DNA from: Petunia secreta
Taxonomy: Eukaryota > Streptophyta > Magnoliopsida > Solanales > Solanaceae
Length of the DNA: 64,000 bases
NCBI GenBank assembly: GCA_029990175.1
Contig: JARKIP010000065.1
Location: 24,406,501-24,470,500 of the forward strand
Reading direction: 5' to 3'
How positions within the stretch are numbered: position 1 is the first letter of the stretch; the number at the start of each line of letters is the position of its first letter. The notes under the pieces are model-generated. The model searched no databases and was not told where the DNA came from. It saw nothing but the letters and a program-made list of their open reading frames with translations. Of this stretch, positions 12,264 to 22,860 are shown piece after piece. The position numbers and the translations under genes were made by a program.

Positions 12264-13184
12264 CTATCTCAAAATATGACTTGTTGCCCATATCAGGGGC
12301 AACAGCTACCTGCAAGCGGGGGTGAAGACCCTCAACAAACCGGAGGACCTTGTCCCTCTCCTGAGCCACCATAGCCGGCGCAAACTGAGACAACCACAAG
12401 AACCTGGTGTCATACTCTGAAACAGACAGGTTTCCCTGCCCTCAAACTCGCGCCTCTGAGCATCGTGCTGACTCTGGGGCACGAACTTGCTCATGAACAT
12501 AGACACGAACTCAGCCCAAGACAAAGGAGGGAGGTCACTAGACCTCTGCCGCATCATGGAGACCCACCATGTCTCCGCATCTCCCGATAATCTGAAAGAA
12601 GCACACTGCACCCCTAAGGTGTCTCTAGTACCAAGAACTGTCAAAATCTTCTCACACTTCTGAATGTACCTCTAGGCAGTACATGTAGCTGAGGTACCGT
12701 CGAACTCTGGAGGCTGAAGCTTCGTGAATGACTCTATCCTCTTGGCAACCTCCTCAGTGCCCATAGGAGGAGTAGAAATAACAGGACCTGCCTGAGGAGC
12801 AGAAGCAGAAGGCTGGGCAATATGATCAGGAGCAGCCTCAGAAGTAGGCGTGCTCATAACAGGTGCGGTCGGCTGAGGAGCCGAAACAGGAGCTGCAACA
12901 TCATCTCTGACAGGGACCTGATGGCTAGACAAGGCCATCAGTCTCATATACTCCTCTGAAGAGATCACAACGGTGCCTGGCACAACAGCAGGCACAGGGG
13001 GAATAGATGCTGACAGAGTCGCTGCGGACACCGCAGGGATAGCTGTGTCCTGCCTAGTGGCTGACGGGCGACCTGCCCGAGTCTTCTTAGCAGCTGGCGG
13101 CTGCGTAGGTGCTGATGGCTCTCCCGCAGACGCGGGTGTAGAAGATGCAGCCCTCCTGGCTGAGGATGCTCGCGTCCTCGCCAT
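12100..13184 (-). pseudogene. Element C gag
   Basis: The likely ATG is at 13,184 (MARTRASSARRAASS), about 190 bp downstream of the primer site. The N-terminus is Ala/Pro/Ser-rich, then KLQPPEFDGT leads into the retrotransposon gag fold (ETWWVSMMRQR, WAEFVSMFMSKFVP, FAPAMVAQERDKVLRFVEGL). An in-frame TAG lies at 12,672-12,674, a small deletion shifts the frame near 12,435, and a second shift near 12,105-12,260 leads into the knuckle frame. The family role is capsid formation and RNA packaging. The domain order is normal; only the frame is broken. Confidence 0.88.
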
Positions 13185-13377
13185 CTGATACAATACACGA
13201 AAAAGGGTCAGCACCTATATACGCTACTCAGCACGAATAGAGATGAAACGAAGGGAAAACATTTCCTAACATGCCCTTGTAGCCTCTCGCTCATAAGTAT
13301 GGTCGACAACATACCCATAAGCAAGACTCTACTCAGACACTGCTCCAAGACTCCTAGGACTCGAATTAGAACCTAGG
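13185..13377 (-). other. Leader of element C
   Basis: Short untranslated stretch between primer site and gag ATG. No further structure recognised. Confidence 0.6.
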
Positions 13378-13389
13378 GCTCTGATACCA
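13378..13389 (-). other. Primer binding site of C (initiator tRNA-Met)
   Basis: Plus-strand GCTCTGATACCA, i.e. TGGTATCAGAGC on the minus strand, three bases from the 5' LTR end. Confidence 0.93.
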
Positions 13390-13392
13390 AAC

Positions 13393-16223
13393 TGTCACGA
13401 CCCAAATTACCAAGGGCTCGTGATGGCACCTAAACAACATTTGCCTAGGCGAACCAATGAAACAAGATGCGGAAAAGAACAATAATGTGAAAAGATCATA
13501 AATGGATATATAAATATAAAACGGTGAAGTCCAAAAGAATATATCCACAAAAGAATTGGAGCATTCTAAGAGTGACTCAATAAAGTATGAATATACATCA
13601 AAGAAATCTGAGTCCTATCTCTAAGTGACTCCGGCGGTATGACACCACGGTCTGTGTGGTCGGCTCACCTCAATCAAAAGTCTCAGAAGCCTTGGGAACC
13701 GCTAACGTCCGGGCTGCTGACTGGATGAAGGACCTGCGCACGTAGCAGAGTAAGTTATGAGCCGAAGCCCAGTAAGATCACCGACAGGCCCGCTAAGGTA
13801 CCCTTGCGGGACAAGTCGCTACATGCATCATAAGCAACAACATACTATAGTAATCATACAATAAAGTAGTGAAATCACAAATAGATGTAACACATTCCAT
13901 ACACACAAGTAGTAACCAGAAATCTCAAGGATTATGCCCATCCAACGTAAGGCATAGGTCAACTTAGCGGCAGTTTGGAGGTCCAATCTCTACTCCCGTG
14001 CCGACTAACCTAGACCTACGATGGACTAGCAACACCACTACTAAGTATCAACCATATACCGTGACCCGAAGTCACTATCACAATCATGAATAAGTAGATC
14101 AACGACCCATAGTCGTTGGCTCATCTCAAATCTGTCTACGATCGCACCACACCCCCTGTCAAGTGCGTCGTATCTCAATAAATCAAGTGACCACACCACA
14201 CCCCCTGTCAAGTGTGTCACATCTAGAAGATCAAGTGTCCACACCACACCCCCTGTCAAGTGTGACACATCTCATAGTATAGGCGACACCACACCCCCTG
14301 TCAAGTGTCCCTCTAACAGTATTAATATCCACGACATTAATAACAATAACAGAAATAATAACAGAAATATTAATAACGATAATATTTCACAGTCACCGTA
14401 ACCCAGGTTGGTTATGCTAGCTGAACGTAAGGCGAAGGTTAACCCGACCACAGTTTGGGGGTACAATCCCTACTCCCATGTCGTCCAACCCAAGGTTACG
14501 TATAGACAGCACTACCCAACCCGGCACGTGAACAAATCAAGTACCAATATCATACAAAAGCCGGCAAAATCCTCGGCAAGACATTTATCATGACATGCCG
14601 GCAACATCCTCGGCCATGTCCCAAGTTCTTGCTATCTAAGCATGGCGTAGCAAGCGTTACTACGATATAAATTTAAGCTACCTCGACGTAGCGTTTGGAC
14701 CGGCACATACCTCGGTCGAGTCACAATCTCGCTATTTATAACAAACAATAATAGCAAGTAATTCACATCATTAATCCTAACCATTGTTAGGTGTATATAT
14801 GCGTACATGAAGCATACTAGCATGAAGGAAGAGTCCACAAGCACAATAGAGGTTAAGTCTCACTTACCTCGAAATTCGGGCTCAAATGCCGGGAAGAATC
14901 TCCTTTCTCGCTCGCCTTGTCCGCGAAGGACTCTCCACTAGGTCTATTAAGACAAGATATAGCACATATGAGTGCTCAATTATAGCTATTTAAGCCTATA
15001 GGCATCCTAGGGTAAAAATTACCAAAATGCCCCCGGGTAGGGCCGAGCCCTAAATTTAAAAAATGTACTTTTCCGGACTCCCCACGCTCCCGTGAGTCTA
15101 AAAGTACACTTAGATTCCACATGCGAGCCTTGCTCGATGTCTTTCCCCAATTCTTAAGAATCTAGGGTTCTAACCCATTTCCAAGAATCAACCCTTTGAT
15201 TCTTGTGTTAATCAACATAAAGATGGATTGAAAGGGCTTACCTTAAGTATAAGTATGATTGGGTCTTCAAGAAATACCCAAAAATCGCCTCAAGAGCTCA
15301 CCAAATGATTTTTATAAGTTATGAACCGAAATGGCCCGAAATGGCCTTTTTATAGCAGTTTTTTTTGCCTCTGTGATAGCTTCTTTTGAAAAAATCATAA
15401 CTTTTGATTGGAATGTCCAAATGCCCTGAACCGATGCCATTAGAACCACAACTCAAAGGGCTACAACTTTCATGTTTTGAGTTTTTCCTAATTCCTTACA
15501 GATTGGCCGGAAAATAAGCTTTTATCCGGCTGTTTGCGCCAAAACAGAACAGAAAAGTCGCACCAGATTTTCTACTGTTTTAGGAGCAAAACGGGACCCT
15601 ACGAAGCTCGGAATGATCCCAAATTTTGTACACAAGCCATAAAATACTTGGGTGACATGATCGTCAAGACGGAACTCAATTCGGACCTCTAGAACTCAAA
15701 AAGTGGGTCCCACGGCAAAGGTTCAATTTTCGACTTTCGCCAAAATAGTGAAATTTAACCAAACGACCTCGGAATCCAATTCCGAAAGTTGCTACATGTC
15801 ACAAATGACTATACGAACCTAACGGAACTTTCGGATCTCTCATCGGAGCTCATTTGCTTAAATCGAGCTCGGAAACCTCTTTTAACTCTTTTAAACTTCC
15901 GAAACGGGGACTTTATCAAAAGTCCTATCAAACGAGGTCCGTTTTCAATTTTGAAGGTTGCTACATATCATAAATGACGAGACGGACCTAACGGTGCGCT
16001 CGGATTTTCTATCGGGGTTCGTTTACTCAAAACGACCTATCGAAACCCCAAATTCCTTTCCGGAATTTCATAAACGGATCCTTTTCTCGAAAACCTATCA
16101 AACGGACTCTGTTTCGACTCAGATTTCACAGACGGGTCATAAATGACCTAACGGAGCTTTTGGGACTGTCGACACGCAAATCGAGGTCCCGGATCCCGTA
16201 ATGACTATTTGAGGGTCGTTACA
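13393..16223 (-). repeat. 5' LTR of element C
   Basis: 2,831 bp, TG...CA. It keeps the 253 bp missing from the 3' LTR and the four-unit CACCACACCCCC array (about 14,145-14,307). A minus-strand TATAAAAAG lies near 15,346-15,354. Confidence 0.94.
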
Positions 16224-16228
16224 GTGAA

Positions 16229-17098
16229 TTTGAGATGAGCATGATGGGTGAACTCAATTTCTTTTTGGGTCTACAAATTTAGAAAGCCTCAAATGGAATT
16301 ATGATCCATCAACAAAAGTATGTTAAGGAATTACTTAAAAGATTTGATATGGATAATGCTAAGGAAATTGACACACCTATTGCGACTGCCACAAAATTGG
16401 ATCTTGATGAACATGGAATATCAGTTGATAAAAAATTGTATAGGGGTATGATAGGTTCTTTACTTTATCTAACTGCTAGTAGACCTGATATTGTGTTCAG
16501 TGTTGGTTTATGTGCTAGGTTCAAATCAGATCCTAAAGAATCTCATTTGAAAGCTGTTAAAAGAATATTGAGGTATCTGAAAGGAACAGGTCCCTTGGGA
16601 CTTTGGTATCCAAAAGGTGGTAGTTTTAATCTTGTTGGATATACTGATGCTGACTATGCAGGTTTCCTTGTTGATAGAAAAAGTACCTCAGGTGTGGCAT
16701 ATTTTCTTGGTGAGTGTTTGGTTTCTTGGGGAACTAAGAAACAGAATTCAGTGGCACTTTCCACTCCTGAGGCTGAATATGTTGCAGCTGCTTCATGTTG
16801 TTCACAGTTGTTATGGATCAAACAACAATTACAGGATTTTGGTGTTGATGTAGGAACTGTTCCTATATATTGTGATAACACTAGTGCTATTAATATAACA
16901 AAGAATCCAGTACATCACAAAAGGACTAAACACATTGATATAAGACATCATTTCCTAAGAGACAATTATGAAAAAGGTTTGATCACCATAGCATTTTGTC
17001 CTACTGAAAAGCAAATAGCTGACATTTTTACTAAAGCTCTAGGTAGAGATGATTTTGAAAGAAATAGATTGGAGTTAGGGATGATTAAATTCACATAA
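16229..17098 (+). pseudogene. Element B RT C-terminal end and RNase H, after element C
   Basis: Resumes the B pol reading (FEMSMMGELNFFLGLQI) directly after the second GTGAA. An in-frame TAG lies at 16,280-16,282. The rest stays open to the TAA at 17,096-17,098: KYVKELLKRFDM, GSLLYLTASRPDI, then RNase H with YTDADYAGFLVDRKSTSG, LSTPEAEYVAAASCCSQ, YCDNTSAINITKNPV and HIDIRHHFLRD. These carry the expected acidic residues, and ADIFTKAL closes the domain as in other copia pols. The only damage visible here is the single stop. The stop at 17,098 is followed by a 0.6 kb spacer rather than the direct read-through junction reported for soybean SIRE1. Confidence 0.92.
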
Positions 17099-17697
17099 AA
17101 TCATCAATCCTTTACTTCATAATTGGCTAGAAAATTGCTCTTAAAATGAATTTTATTCAAGTCATCATGAATTATTCAGTCCAGTTTTAATACTTAAATG
17201 TATACTCTCATGCCACATCTCTTATTTAGAGTTGCTAAAATTGAATGATGTTACCCTTATGCTCTTAGAATTTCAGATGATCAAAAATTGCAAATTGGAA
17301 GGACACTGATTGTGGTGTTAAAAACAGGTATGTACTCGTAATTATTCAGTTAATTTAGAAGTATAAAGGCTATAGGTAACTTGTGTTTAGGATAAAATCC
17401 CACTAAGTTTCCTACCCATATCCAAATTGCAAAAGAGTCCCATCGGAGGAACAGTTCCTATTCTGAAAAGGTAATCTGCAGCCTAACGGCTCTTTTTCTC
17501 CGGGAGACTCCCAAGAGTCCTTCACCGTTGCATGTTGATGATGAGGTAAGTTGATCGTTTTTCACTCAAACTTCACTACTTATTTCACTCTATAAATACA
17601 CTTCTTCTTCCTCATTATTCTTTTACATTGTTCATCAATTAAAACTTTCACAATTTCAGAAAGGGTAGTAAATTATTTGTTAATTCGAATTGCAAAG
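17099..17697 (+). promoter_or_regulatory. Spacer between pol and env-like ORF of B, with internal TATA box
   Basis: AT-rich, no ORF. It holds a GGAACAGTTCC motif at 17,448-17,458 and a clean TATAAATA at 17,591-17,598, about 100 bp before the env-like ATG. A splice-acceptor-like CACAATTTCAG lies at about 17,649-17,659. A separate promoter or a spliced mRNA for the env-like ORF is plausible but inferred. Confidence 0.5.
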
Positions 17698-19680
17698 ATG
17701 TCTCTTGCTTCTGATAATTCTTCAACTGCACCTACTGATGACCAACCACAAAATCTTAATCCTCCCTCACCCATGGAAACCACTAACCTAAACCCTGAAA
17801 TCCCTGAACCAATTCCAGACGTACCTGAACCTGAAATTCAGGGGGAAGGATCAGTTCCCACGGCTGAATCAATTGCTGAGCAGGTTGAGGATTTATCTCG
17901 TGCTATGGTGTTGTATCAGTACCAGGTAAACTTTACCTACCCTTTGAATGTTGTTATAGACGAGGAAGAAAAGGGAGAGGGGTCTGAGGCTGCTCTTGAG
18001 GGGGAACCTATTAAGAGGTTGGAAGCACCCATGCATGGGTCATCGGGGTCTCCAGAGGCTGCTCCTAAAGCACCCATGGAGGATGTGGTTGATGTTGATG
18101 AGGCTATCAGTGATAGTGATAGGCCCCTAGTAGATTTGATCAACATTAGGAGTCTGCAAAGAAAATTGGCTAGAAAGGAACCCATCGATGACCGTGTGAC
18201 TGCTGAAATTGCTGCTAAGTTGAAGAAAATAGGTGATAGTTACAAGCCTGGAAATAAAAAGAAAGCTGAAAGTTCCTCTAAGGCAAAAGGACCTGTTCCT
18301 TCTGCCTCAACCCCTGCTTCTGGGGGTAGGAGGACAAGAAGTGCTGCCAAAGCTGCTGATGAACAACTAGCTGCTGCCTTGGAAAGGAGCAGAAAAGGGA
18401 AAGGAAAACAGGTAGTTGAGGAGGAAGAAGTGGATGATATTGATGATATTGATCTTGCTGATTTTTTTGAGGATGATGAGATGGTAGATGCTGAGGATGT
18501 TGTGCCTCAGTCTAAGAAAAGAAAAGTTCCTGAGAGAAGGGTAACAAGAAGCTCAGTTAAAGCTGCTGAGAAAGTTGCTAAGAGGACCAGGTCCTCCAAA
18601 AGAGTGGTTGTTTCTGAAGACTCTGCTAGTGACAGTGATGAGTCTGTTGTTGGGGATGAGAGTGGTAGTGATGCTGAAGGTGATGAGTCTGTGCACTGTG
18701 TTCATGATGACATGTTGACCAGGAAGGTTTTGAAAGGTCGGGTTATGTCTGATGTGCAAGAAGAAGGTATGTTGTGGCTGCTGCAAAAACTGCATGCTCA
18801 GGGTTGGAGGGATATGGTCCTTAAGATCTCTGGGAGGTGTGCAAAGGGAATGGTGCAAGAGTTCTACAAGAACTACTCCATCAGAGAAGATAGACTTACT
18901 ACCTCTGTCAATGACAATGTCATTATGTTTGACACAAGGGAACTTGGTGAGCTGCTGGGGATTCCTGCTATTGGGTATGCTAGCTATGTCAAGACGGTTT
19001 GGCCTGACTTGACAAACTTGCCTATTGATCTGGAGATCACTACGAAGTTTGCTGAGAATGATGGTGAAGAGAAACCCAGGGCTGTGCAGAAGAGTGAGAT
19101 GCACCCACAGCACCAAGTATTGTTCGAGTTTGTGAACAAGATTGTGCTGCCAAGGCAGGAGAAAAGAGGAGTTGCCAGTTTCATGGACCTGGTCCTTATG
19201 GAACTGTTGGACACTGAAAAGCAGATCAATTGGCCCAGCTTTATGATCCACCTGATAAAAAGGGTGATTGCTGGGAAGAGAAAGCACTCCCTGCCGTTTG
19301 GTTTCATCCTGACTGATAAGCACTCCCTGCCGTTTGGTTTCATCCTGACTGATATAATTGCAAAATTGAAGATTCCCCTGGAAGGGGTTGTGAAGGCTAA
19401 AAAGAAGGAAAAGTTTGGTTGTGCAACTTTGATAAGCTGTGATTTGCCAGTTCAGGCTGATCCTCCACAGGCTGGTGTTGGGAGGCAGCCACTGAAAAAC
19501 AAAGTGAGGGCACTTAGGCAACTGGTTGCTATTCAGGCTGCTGTGATAGCAAGGTTGGAAGAGGAGAAGAATTTCTGGAAGGCAGAGGCCTCAAAGGCAA
19601 AGGAGACCAATGAGGGAATGCTCAAGCAGATCCTTGAGTTACTTAACAAGTCTCAGGGACTTGGTCCTTCCACATCCTGA
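17698..19680 (+). CDS. Element B env-like ORF (Sirevirus third ORF), about 660 aa
   Basis: Intact open frame. The ATG at 17,698 is preferred, since the longer frame opens with a non-ATG codon. The N-terminal third is acidic and Pro-rich. The middle (about residues 200-330) has basic patches (KSKKRK-like, RRVTRSSVKAAEKVAKR) alternating with Asp/Glu runs. The C-terminal half holds a globular segment (CAKGMVQEFYKNYS, DTRELGELLGIP) that resembles the plant transposon-associated domain found in env-like ORFs of SIRE and Athila elements. It ends in a probable coiled coil (RQLVAIQAAVIARLEEEKN). I see no signal peptide or membrane segment, so a true envelope role is not supported. A 36-bp tandem duplication lies at 19,282-19,353. 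It is the only long intact gene of B. Confidence 0.78.
   Translation: MSLASDNSSTAPTDDQPQNLNPPSPMETTNLNPEIPEPIPDVPEPEIQGEGSVPTAESIAEQVEDLSRAMVLYQYQVNFTYPLNVVIDEEEKGEGSEAALEGEPIKRLEAPMHGSSGSPEAAPKAPMEDVVDVDEAISDSDRPLVDLINIRSLQRKLARKEPIDDRVTAEIAAKLKKIGDSYKPGNKKKAESSSKAKGPVPSASTPASGGRRTRSAAKAADEQLAAALERSRKGKGKQVVEEEEVDDIDDIDLADFFEDDEMVDAEDVVPQSKKRKVPERRVTRSSVKAAEKVAKRTRSSKRVVVSEDSASDSDESVVGDESGSDAEGDESVHCVHDDMLTRKVLKGRVMSDVQEEGMLWLLQKLHAQGWRDMVLKISGRCAKGMVQEFYKNYSIREDRLTTSVNDNVIMFDTRELGELLGIPAIGYASYVKTVWPDLTNLPIDLEITTKFAENDGEEKPRAVQKSEMHPQHQVLFEFVNKIVLPRQEKRGVASFMDLVLMELLDTEKQINWPSFMIHLIKRVIAGKRKHSLPFGFILTDKHSLPFGFILTDIIAKLKIPLEGVVKAKKKEKFGCATLISCDLPVQADPPQAGVGRQPLKNKVRALRQLVAIQAAVIARLEEEKNFWKAEASKAKETNEGMLKQILELLNKSQGLGPSTS
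19282..19353 (+). repeat. 36-bp tandem duplication in the env-like ORF
   Basis: Two identical 36-bp copies (19,282-19,317 and 19,318-19,353), each encoding KHSLPFGFILTD in frame. Identity implies a recent slip; the frame is kept. Confidence 0.95.
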
Positions 19681-19725
19681 CCACCTTAGCCTTAGCCTTT
19701 AGCCATCTTATGCCTAATGGGATCT

Positions 19726-20453
19726 TGATAAGCCTCAAATCGAGCTTAGAGTACTTACCATCAAGAGCCGGGATTGGAGGATGCTAAGGACTAGAGGTCA
19801 AGAGTGTTGGAGGTCGATTGAAGCCGTTCCGGAAAGATCCAGGCTGAGGCGCCCCGCCCCGACCAACCAGGCGCTCCGCCCTGGAAAGCTAGATGTCAGG
19901 CGCCCCTCCCAGCCTTGGGGCGCTCTGCACAAAGCACTGCAAAGTGGGGCGCTCCGGCCACTATCCAGGCGCCCCGCCTAGGCCTCCCCACTGCACATTT
20001 TGTGAGGCGCTCCGCTCGATATGCTGAGTTGCGGGATTATTAAGTATGTTAAGACTATTTTGACCCTACGTGGTCTTTTATCCTAAAGCCTAATGTGTTG
20101 GCTATTTAGTCATTTTACTTAGTGCCTAAAAACCCCTATAAATAGCTAGATAGCTTATTTCATTAGTAAGCTAGTTTTGGAAGATAGAATTGAGAAGATA
20201 GAATAGGCTTGGCCATTCTTGTTGAAGCGTTGACTTCATGTATCTCTTACGTTGAATCCATGGTGGATCACCGCTAGTGTAACGCCCGTTTAATGGTTCA
20301 AGTCTCTTCTCCCTTTTGAATCAATCTAATTGTTTAGTTTGATTCATTCTTTTCTTCTACTTTTTGTTCTTCCCCTTCCCTATTTCTTGTTATCTTATGA
20401 TTATCGCTTCCGCACCTTAGATTATCGCTTCCGCCTAATTTGAGTCTTATCAG
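19726..20453 (+). repeat. 5' LTR of element D
   Basis: 728 bp. A cluster of GGCGCYCC-type GC hairpin motifs lies at about 19,848-20,018, upstream of the TATA box TATAAATA (20,137-20,144). Confidence 0.95.
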
Positions 20454-20456
20454 TTT

Positions 20457-20468
20457 GGTATCAGAGCA
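20457..20468 (+). other. Primer binding site of D (initiator tRNA-Met)
   Basis: TGGTATCAGAGC, three bases after the LTR end, in the same GTTTGGTATCAGAGCAAGGC context as element A. Confidence 0.93.
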
Positions 20469-21676
20469 AGGCTCGGGCTTCGTCCTTACGAATCCACGTT
20501 CCTTGTTCATCTTATCTTTACTTTAGTATTCTTGTTGTTATTGTTCTTGTGAAAGAAGAAAAACACAAAAAAATAGAAAAGTGAAAAAAATACAAAAATT
20601 GGTGTAACTTTGTGGTATGATCGATTCGTGTTATGGGTGTTATAGATTCTTGATCCTTGTTGAAAACCCGATATTTGGGTACCAAAATTGTTTGGATTGG
20701 ATTGATTTGAAAATTTGAAACCCCAAATTGTTAAACCCACCCAAAACCCTTTGTTCTTGATGAATTTTGTTGATTCTTGGGTTGTTTGATTATGGGGTTG
20801 TGGAATTGATTACCGGGGTTTGTTCTTCATTGCAAAATGAACAAATTGCAAAAAGAATCGTGTGATTTGGAGTTCAGTAACATTGTTTTTGAAGAATCGA
20901 AAACCACCTTTGAACCTTGAAACCCATGTTGAAACCCAAAACTTGAAACTTTGAATCATGATTGTGCCTTGTTTTTTGGTTGTTTGGGTGTGAAATCTAT
21001 TGGGGTTTGAAGGTTATATCAATATTTAACTTTGGGTACCTTGGAATTGTGCAAAAAACGTCGAAATCGGACCAATTTTTGGCTTGAAATTGAAGAAAAA
21101 CGAACTTGGGAAGTGCTGAACCCAACCCCCAAGTGGACCGCCCACCCCCTAGGCGCCCCGCCTACCCTCCCTCACTGCCTCCAAGTCAGGCGGACTGCCC
21201 ACCCACCCCAGGCGGACCGCCCAGTGAGCTGGGTACTTGGTTTTGCTCCGTTTCATGTTTTTTGTGTTTGTTTCGATTCCGAACCTCTTGGTTAGTGTTT
21301 CTAAGGTATTAGTCCTACTTTATTGACACTAATCTTTGATCCTTTAGGGTGTTGTGTGTCTTGGAGTCTTTACTTAAAGTCGTAGAACTTGCTTGCTTCA
21401 AGTGCGCATTAAAATAGCTTTCGTACATCGAGTCACATAACTCCATTCCGAACCATTACTTGGGTGCTTTAGTTGATTGATCTTGCCATTGTGATTACTA
21501 AGAGACAAGAAGGTCTTGAGTGGAAAAAGGCTTGAGTGGTGAGAACAATAGAGTGTGGTCACAAAAGCCAACGACCTTGAGTGTATACACGAGTGGAAAG
21601 AAATTTGAGTGACATCTTTTGAGTGATACACGTGAGGGAGTGAATTTGTGAGGTCCTTTACTCTTTTGTTACAACT
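20469..21676 (+). other. Leader of element D
   Basis: 1.2 kb without a convincing ORF. It is homologous to the leader of A (both contain a GTTATGGGTGTTATAGATT stretch). A GC-rich patch of GGCGGACCGCCC-type inverted motifs lies at about 21,128-21,228. Confidence 0.7.
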
Positions 21677-21836
21677 ATGGCATCGGATGACGATTGTGGA
21701 GGATATGACTCATGCGGAGATGATGGAGACTATGGTTCCTATGGTAATGATGATGGGTATTGCTATGACGATTCGGGGAACCAAGGCTCATATGATGATG
21801 AAGCGGGTCACTATGTTAATTATGAAGATGAAGAAG
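21677..21836 (+). pseudogene. Element D ORF1, N-terminal piece, cut by element H
   Basis: Starts at the ATG at 21,677. It encodes a strongly acidic Asp/Gly/Tyr-rich stretch (MASDDDCGGYDSCGDDGDYG) that stays open to the H target site AGAAG (21,832-21,836). Reading resumes in the same frame at 31,547. I do not recognise the protein. The composition suggests a low-complexity or disordered N-terminus. There is no gag-like sequence. Confidence 0.75.
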
Positions 21837-22545
21837 TGTCACGACCCAACTTAGGGCCGCGACGGATGACCAACACTAAGTGTCGATCATCACTAATCCT
21901 GCTGATAATATGCTAACCATTATAACTAATAAACAGAATAAGCATAAACCTAGCTGATAAGGAGTATGCAATGCAAATAGCTGACAAGGCTAACATAAGC
22001 TGACATACATAACATACTGACTGCACCACACAGGGACATATCTACAGGCCTCTAAGAGTGATGAACTGAATATACAAAGGACGAGACAAGGCCCCGCCAT
22101 ACCCAAGCTGGTTGACTGTACACATACCAAAAGATAGGTAACTCCGGGAGTAAGCGGAGTGACTCCAGTAGCTGATAGATGGCCTACTAACATGGTCCAA
22201 GCATTGATCTATCTGCACCTGCGCGGCATGAAACGCAGCGCCCCAGAAAAGGGCGTGAGTACGATATGTACCAAGTATGTAAGCATGAGCATATAATATA
22301 TTATAGCTGAATGAAACTGTAAGGCTGGAATATAACTATGATTTGTAGGGTCAAAAATAATAATCAAAAACGAAAATATGAGCTGGAGCATAGCAATATA
22401 GCTGGAAATCTGAAGAACGTACTAAACATGATCTGAATATAAACTGAAGTCTAACTGAATCTGGAACTGAAGACTGAGCTGAACTATACTGATAAATAAC
22501 TGTAATATGACTGATAGCTGGTTACTAGAAACTGGAACTGAAAAC

Positions 22546-22740
22546 TGTCAACTAATACTAACGCTAAGAACTGGTGGCCGATAACTGAGAACTGATAACT
22601 GTCAACTGATACTGACGCTAAGAACTGGTGGCCGATAACTGAGAACTGATAACTGTCAACTGATACTGACGCTAAGAACTGGTGGCCGATAACTGAGAAC
22701 TGATAACTGTCAACTGATACTGACGCTAAAACTGAACTGT
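22546..22740 (+). repeat. 54-bp minisatellite in the 3' LTR of H
   Basis: Units of 54 bp, phased by ACGCTA at 22,561, 22,615, 22,669 and 22,723: three full units plus a part unit. The first unit has two substitutions. Confidence 0.93.
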
Positions 22741-22756
22741 TATCTGAACTGGTACC

Positions 22757-22860
22757 TGTCTGGTGTTATGGGCTATATCCCCCCAAATCAGGTAACTGAA
22801 CATCTGAACTAGTACCTGTCTGGCGTTATGGGCTGTATCCCCCCAAATCAGGTAACTGAA
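22757..22860 (+). repeat. 60-bp repeat pair in the 3' LTR of H
   Basis: Two units with GTTATGGGCTRTATCCCCCC at a 60-bp spacing. A degenerate third occurs near 22,930 and the motif fades out near 23,060. The same is seen in the other LTR 7,010 bp away. Confidence 0.85.

Larger units (their letters stand above)
5586..16223 (-). mobile_element. Element C: Tekay-type chromovirus (Ty3/gypsy) inside the RT of B
   Basis: Ends TGTCACGACCC...GGGTCGTTACA, flanked by the target duplication GTGAA (5581-5585 and 16,224-16,228). It reads on the minus strand: 5' LTR 13,393-16,223, primer site, gag, protease, RT, RNase H, integrase, chromodomain-like tail, polypurine tract, 3' LTR 5,586-8,142. LTRs of 2.6-2.8 kb and the integrase C-terminus fit the Tekay (Del) clade. 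Hand-counted LTR divergence is about 2 % plus indels. Two frameshifts, two internal stops and a changed integrase catalytic residue make it inactive. Confidence 0.93.

Noticed and set aside
13378..13389. Fragment of a tRNA gene
   Set aside because: Only the 12-base complement of a tRNA 3' end is present, next to an LTR; no cloverleaf can be formed around it or the other primer sites.
18553..19521. 322-residue minus-strand ORF
   Set aside because: Antisense of the env-like ORF; composition is that of a shadow frame.
17698..19680. True viral envelope glycoprotein
   Set aside because: No signal peptide, no hydrophobic membrane span and no Cys pattern of an ectodomain; the protein is charged with nuclear-localisation-like patches.
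22546..22740. CRISPR-like array
   Set aside because: Units are directly adjacent with no unique spacers, lie inside an LTR, and the DNA is eukaryotic.
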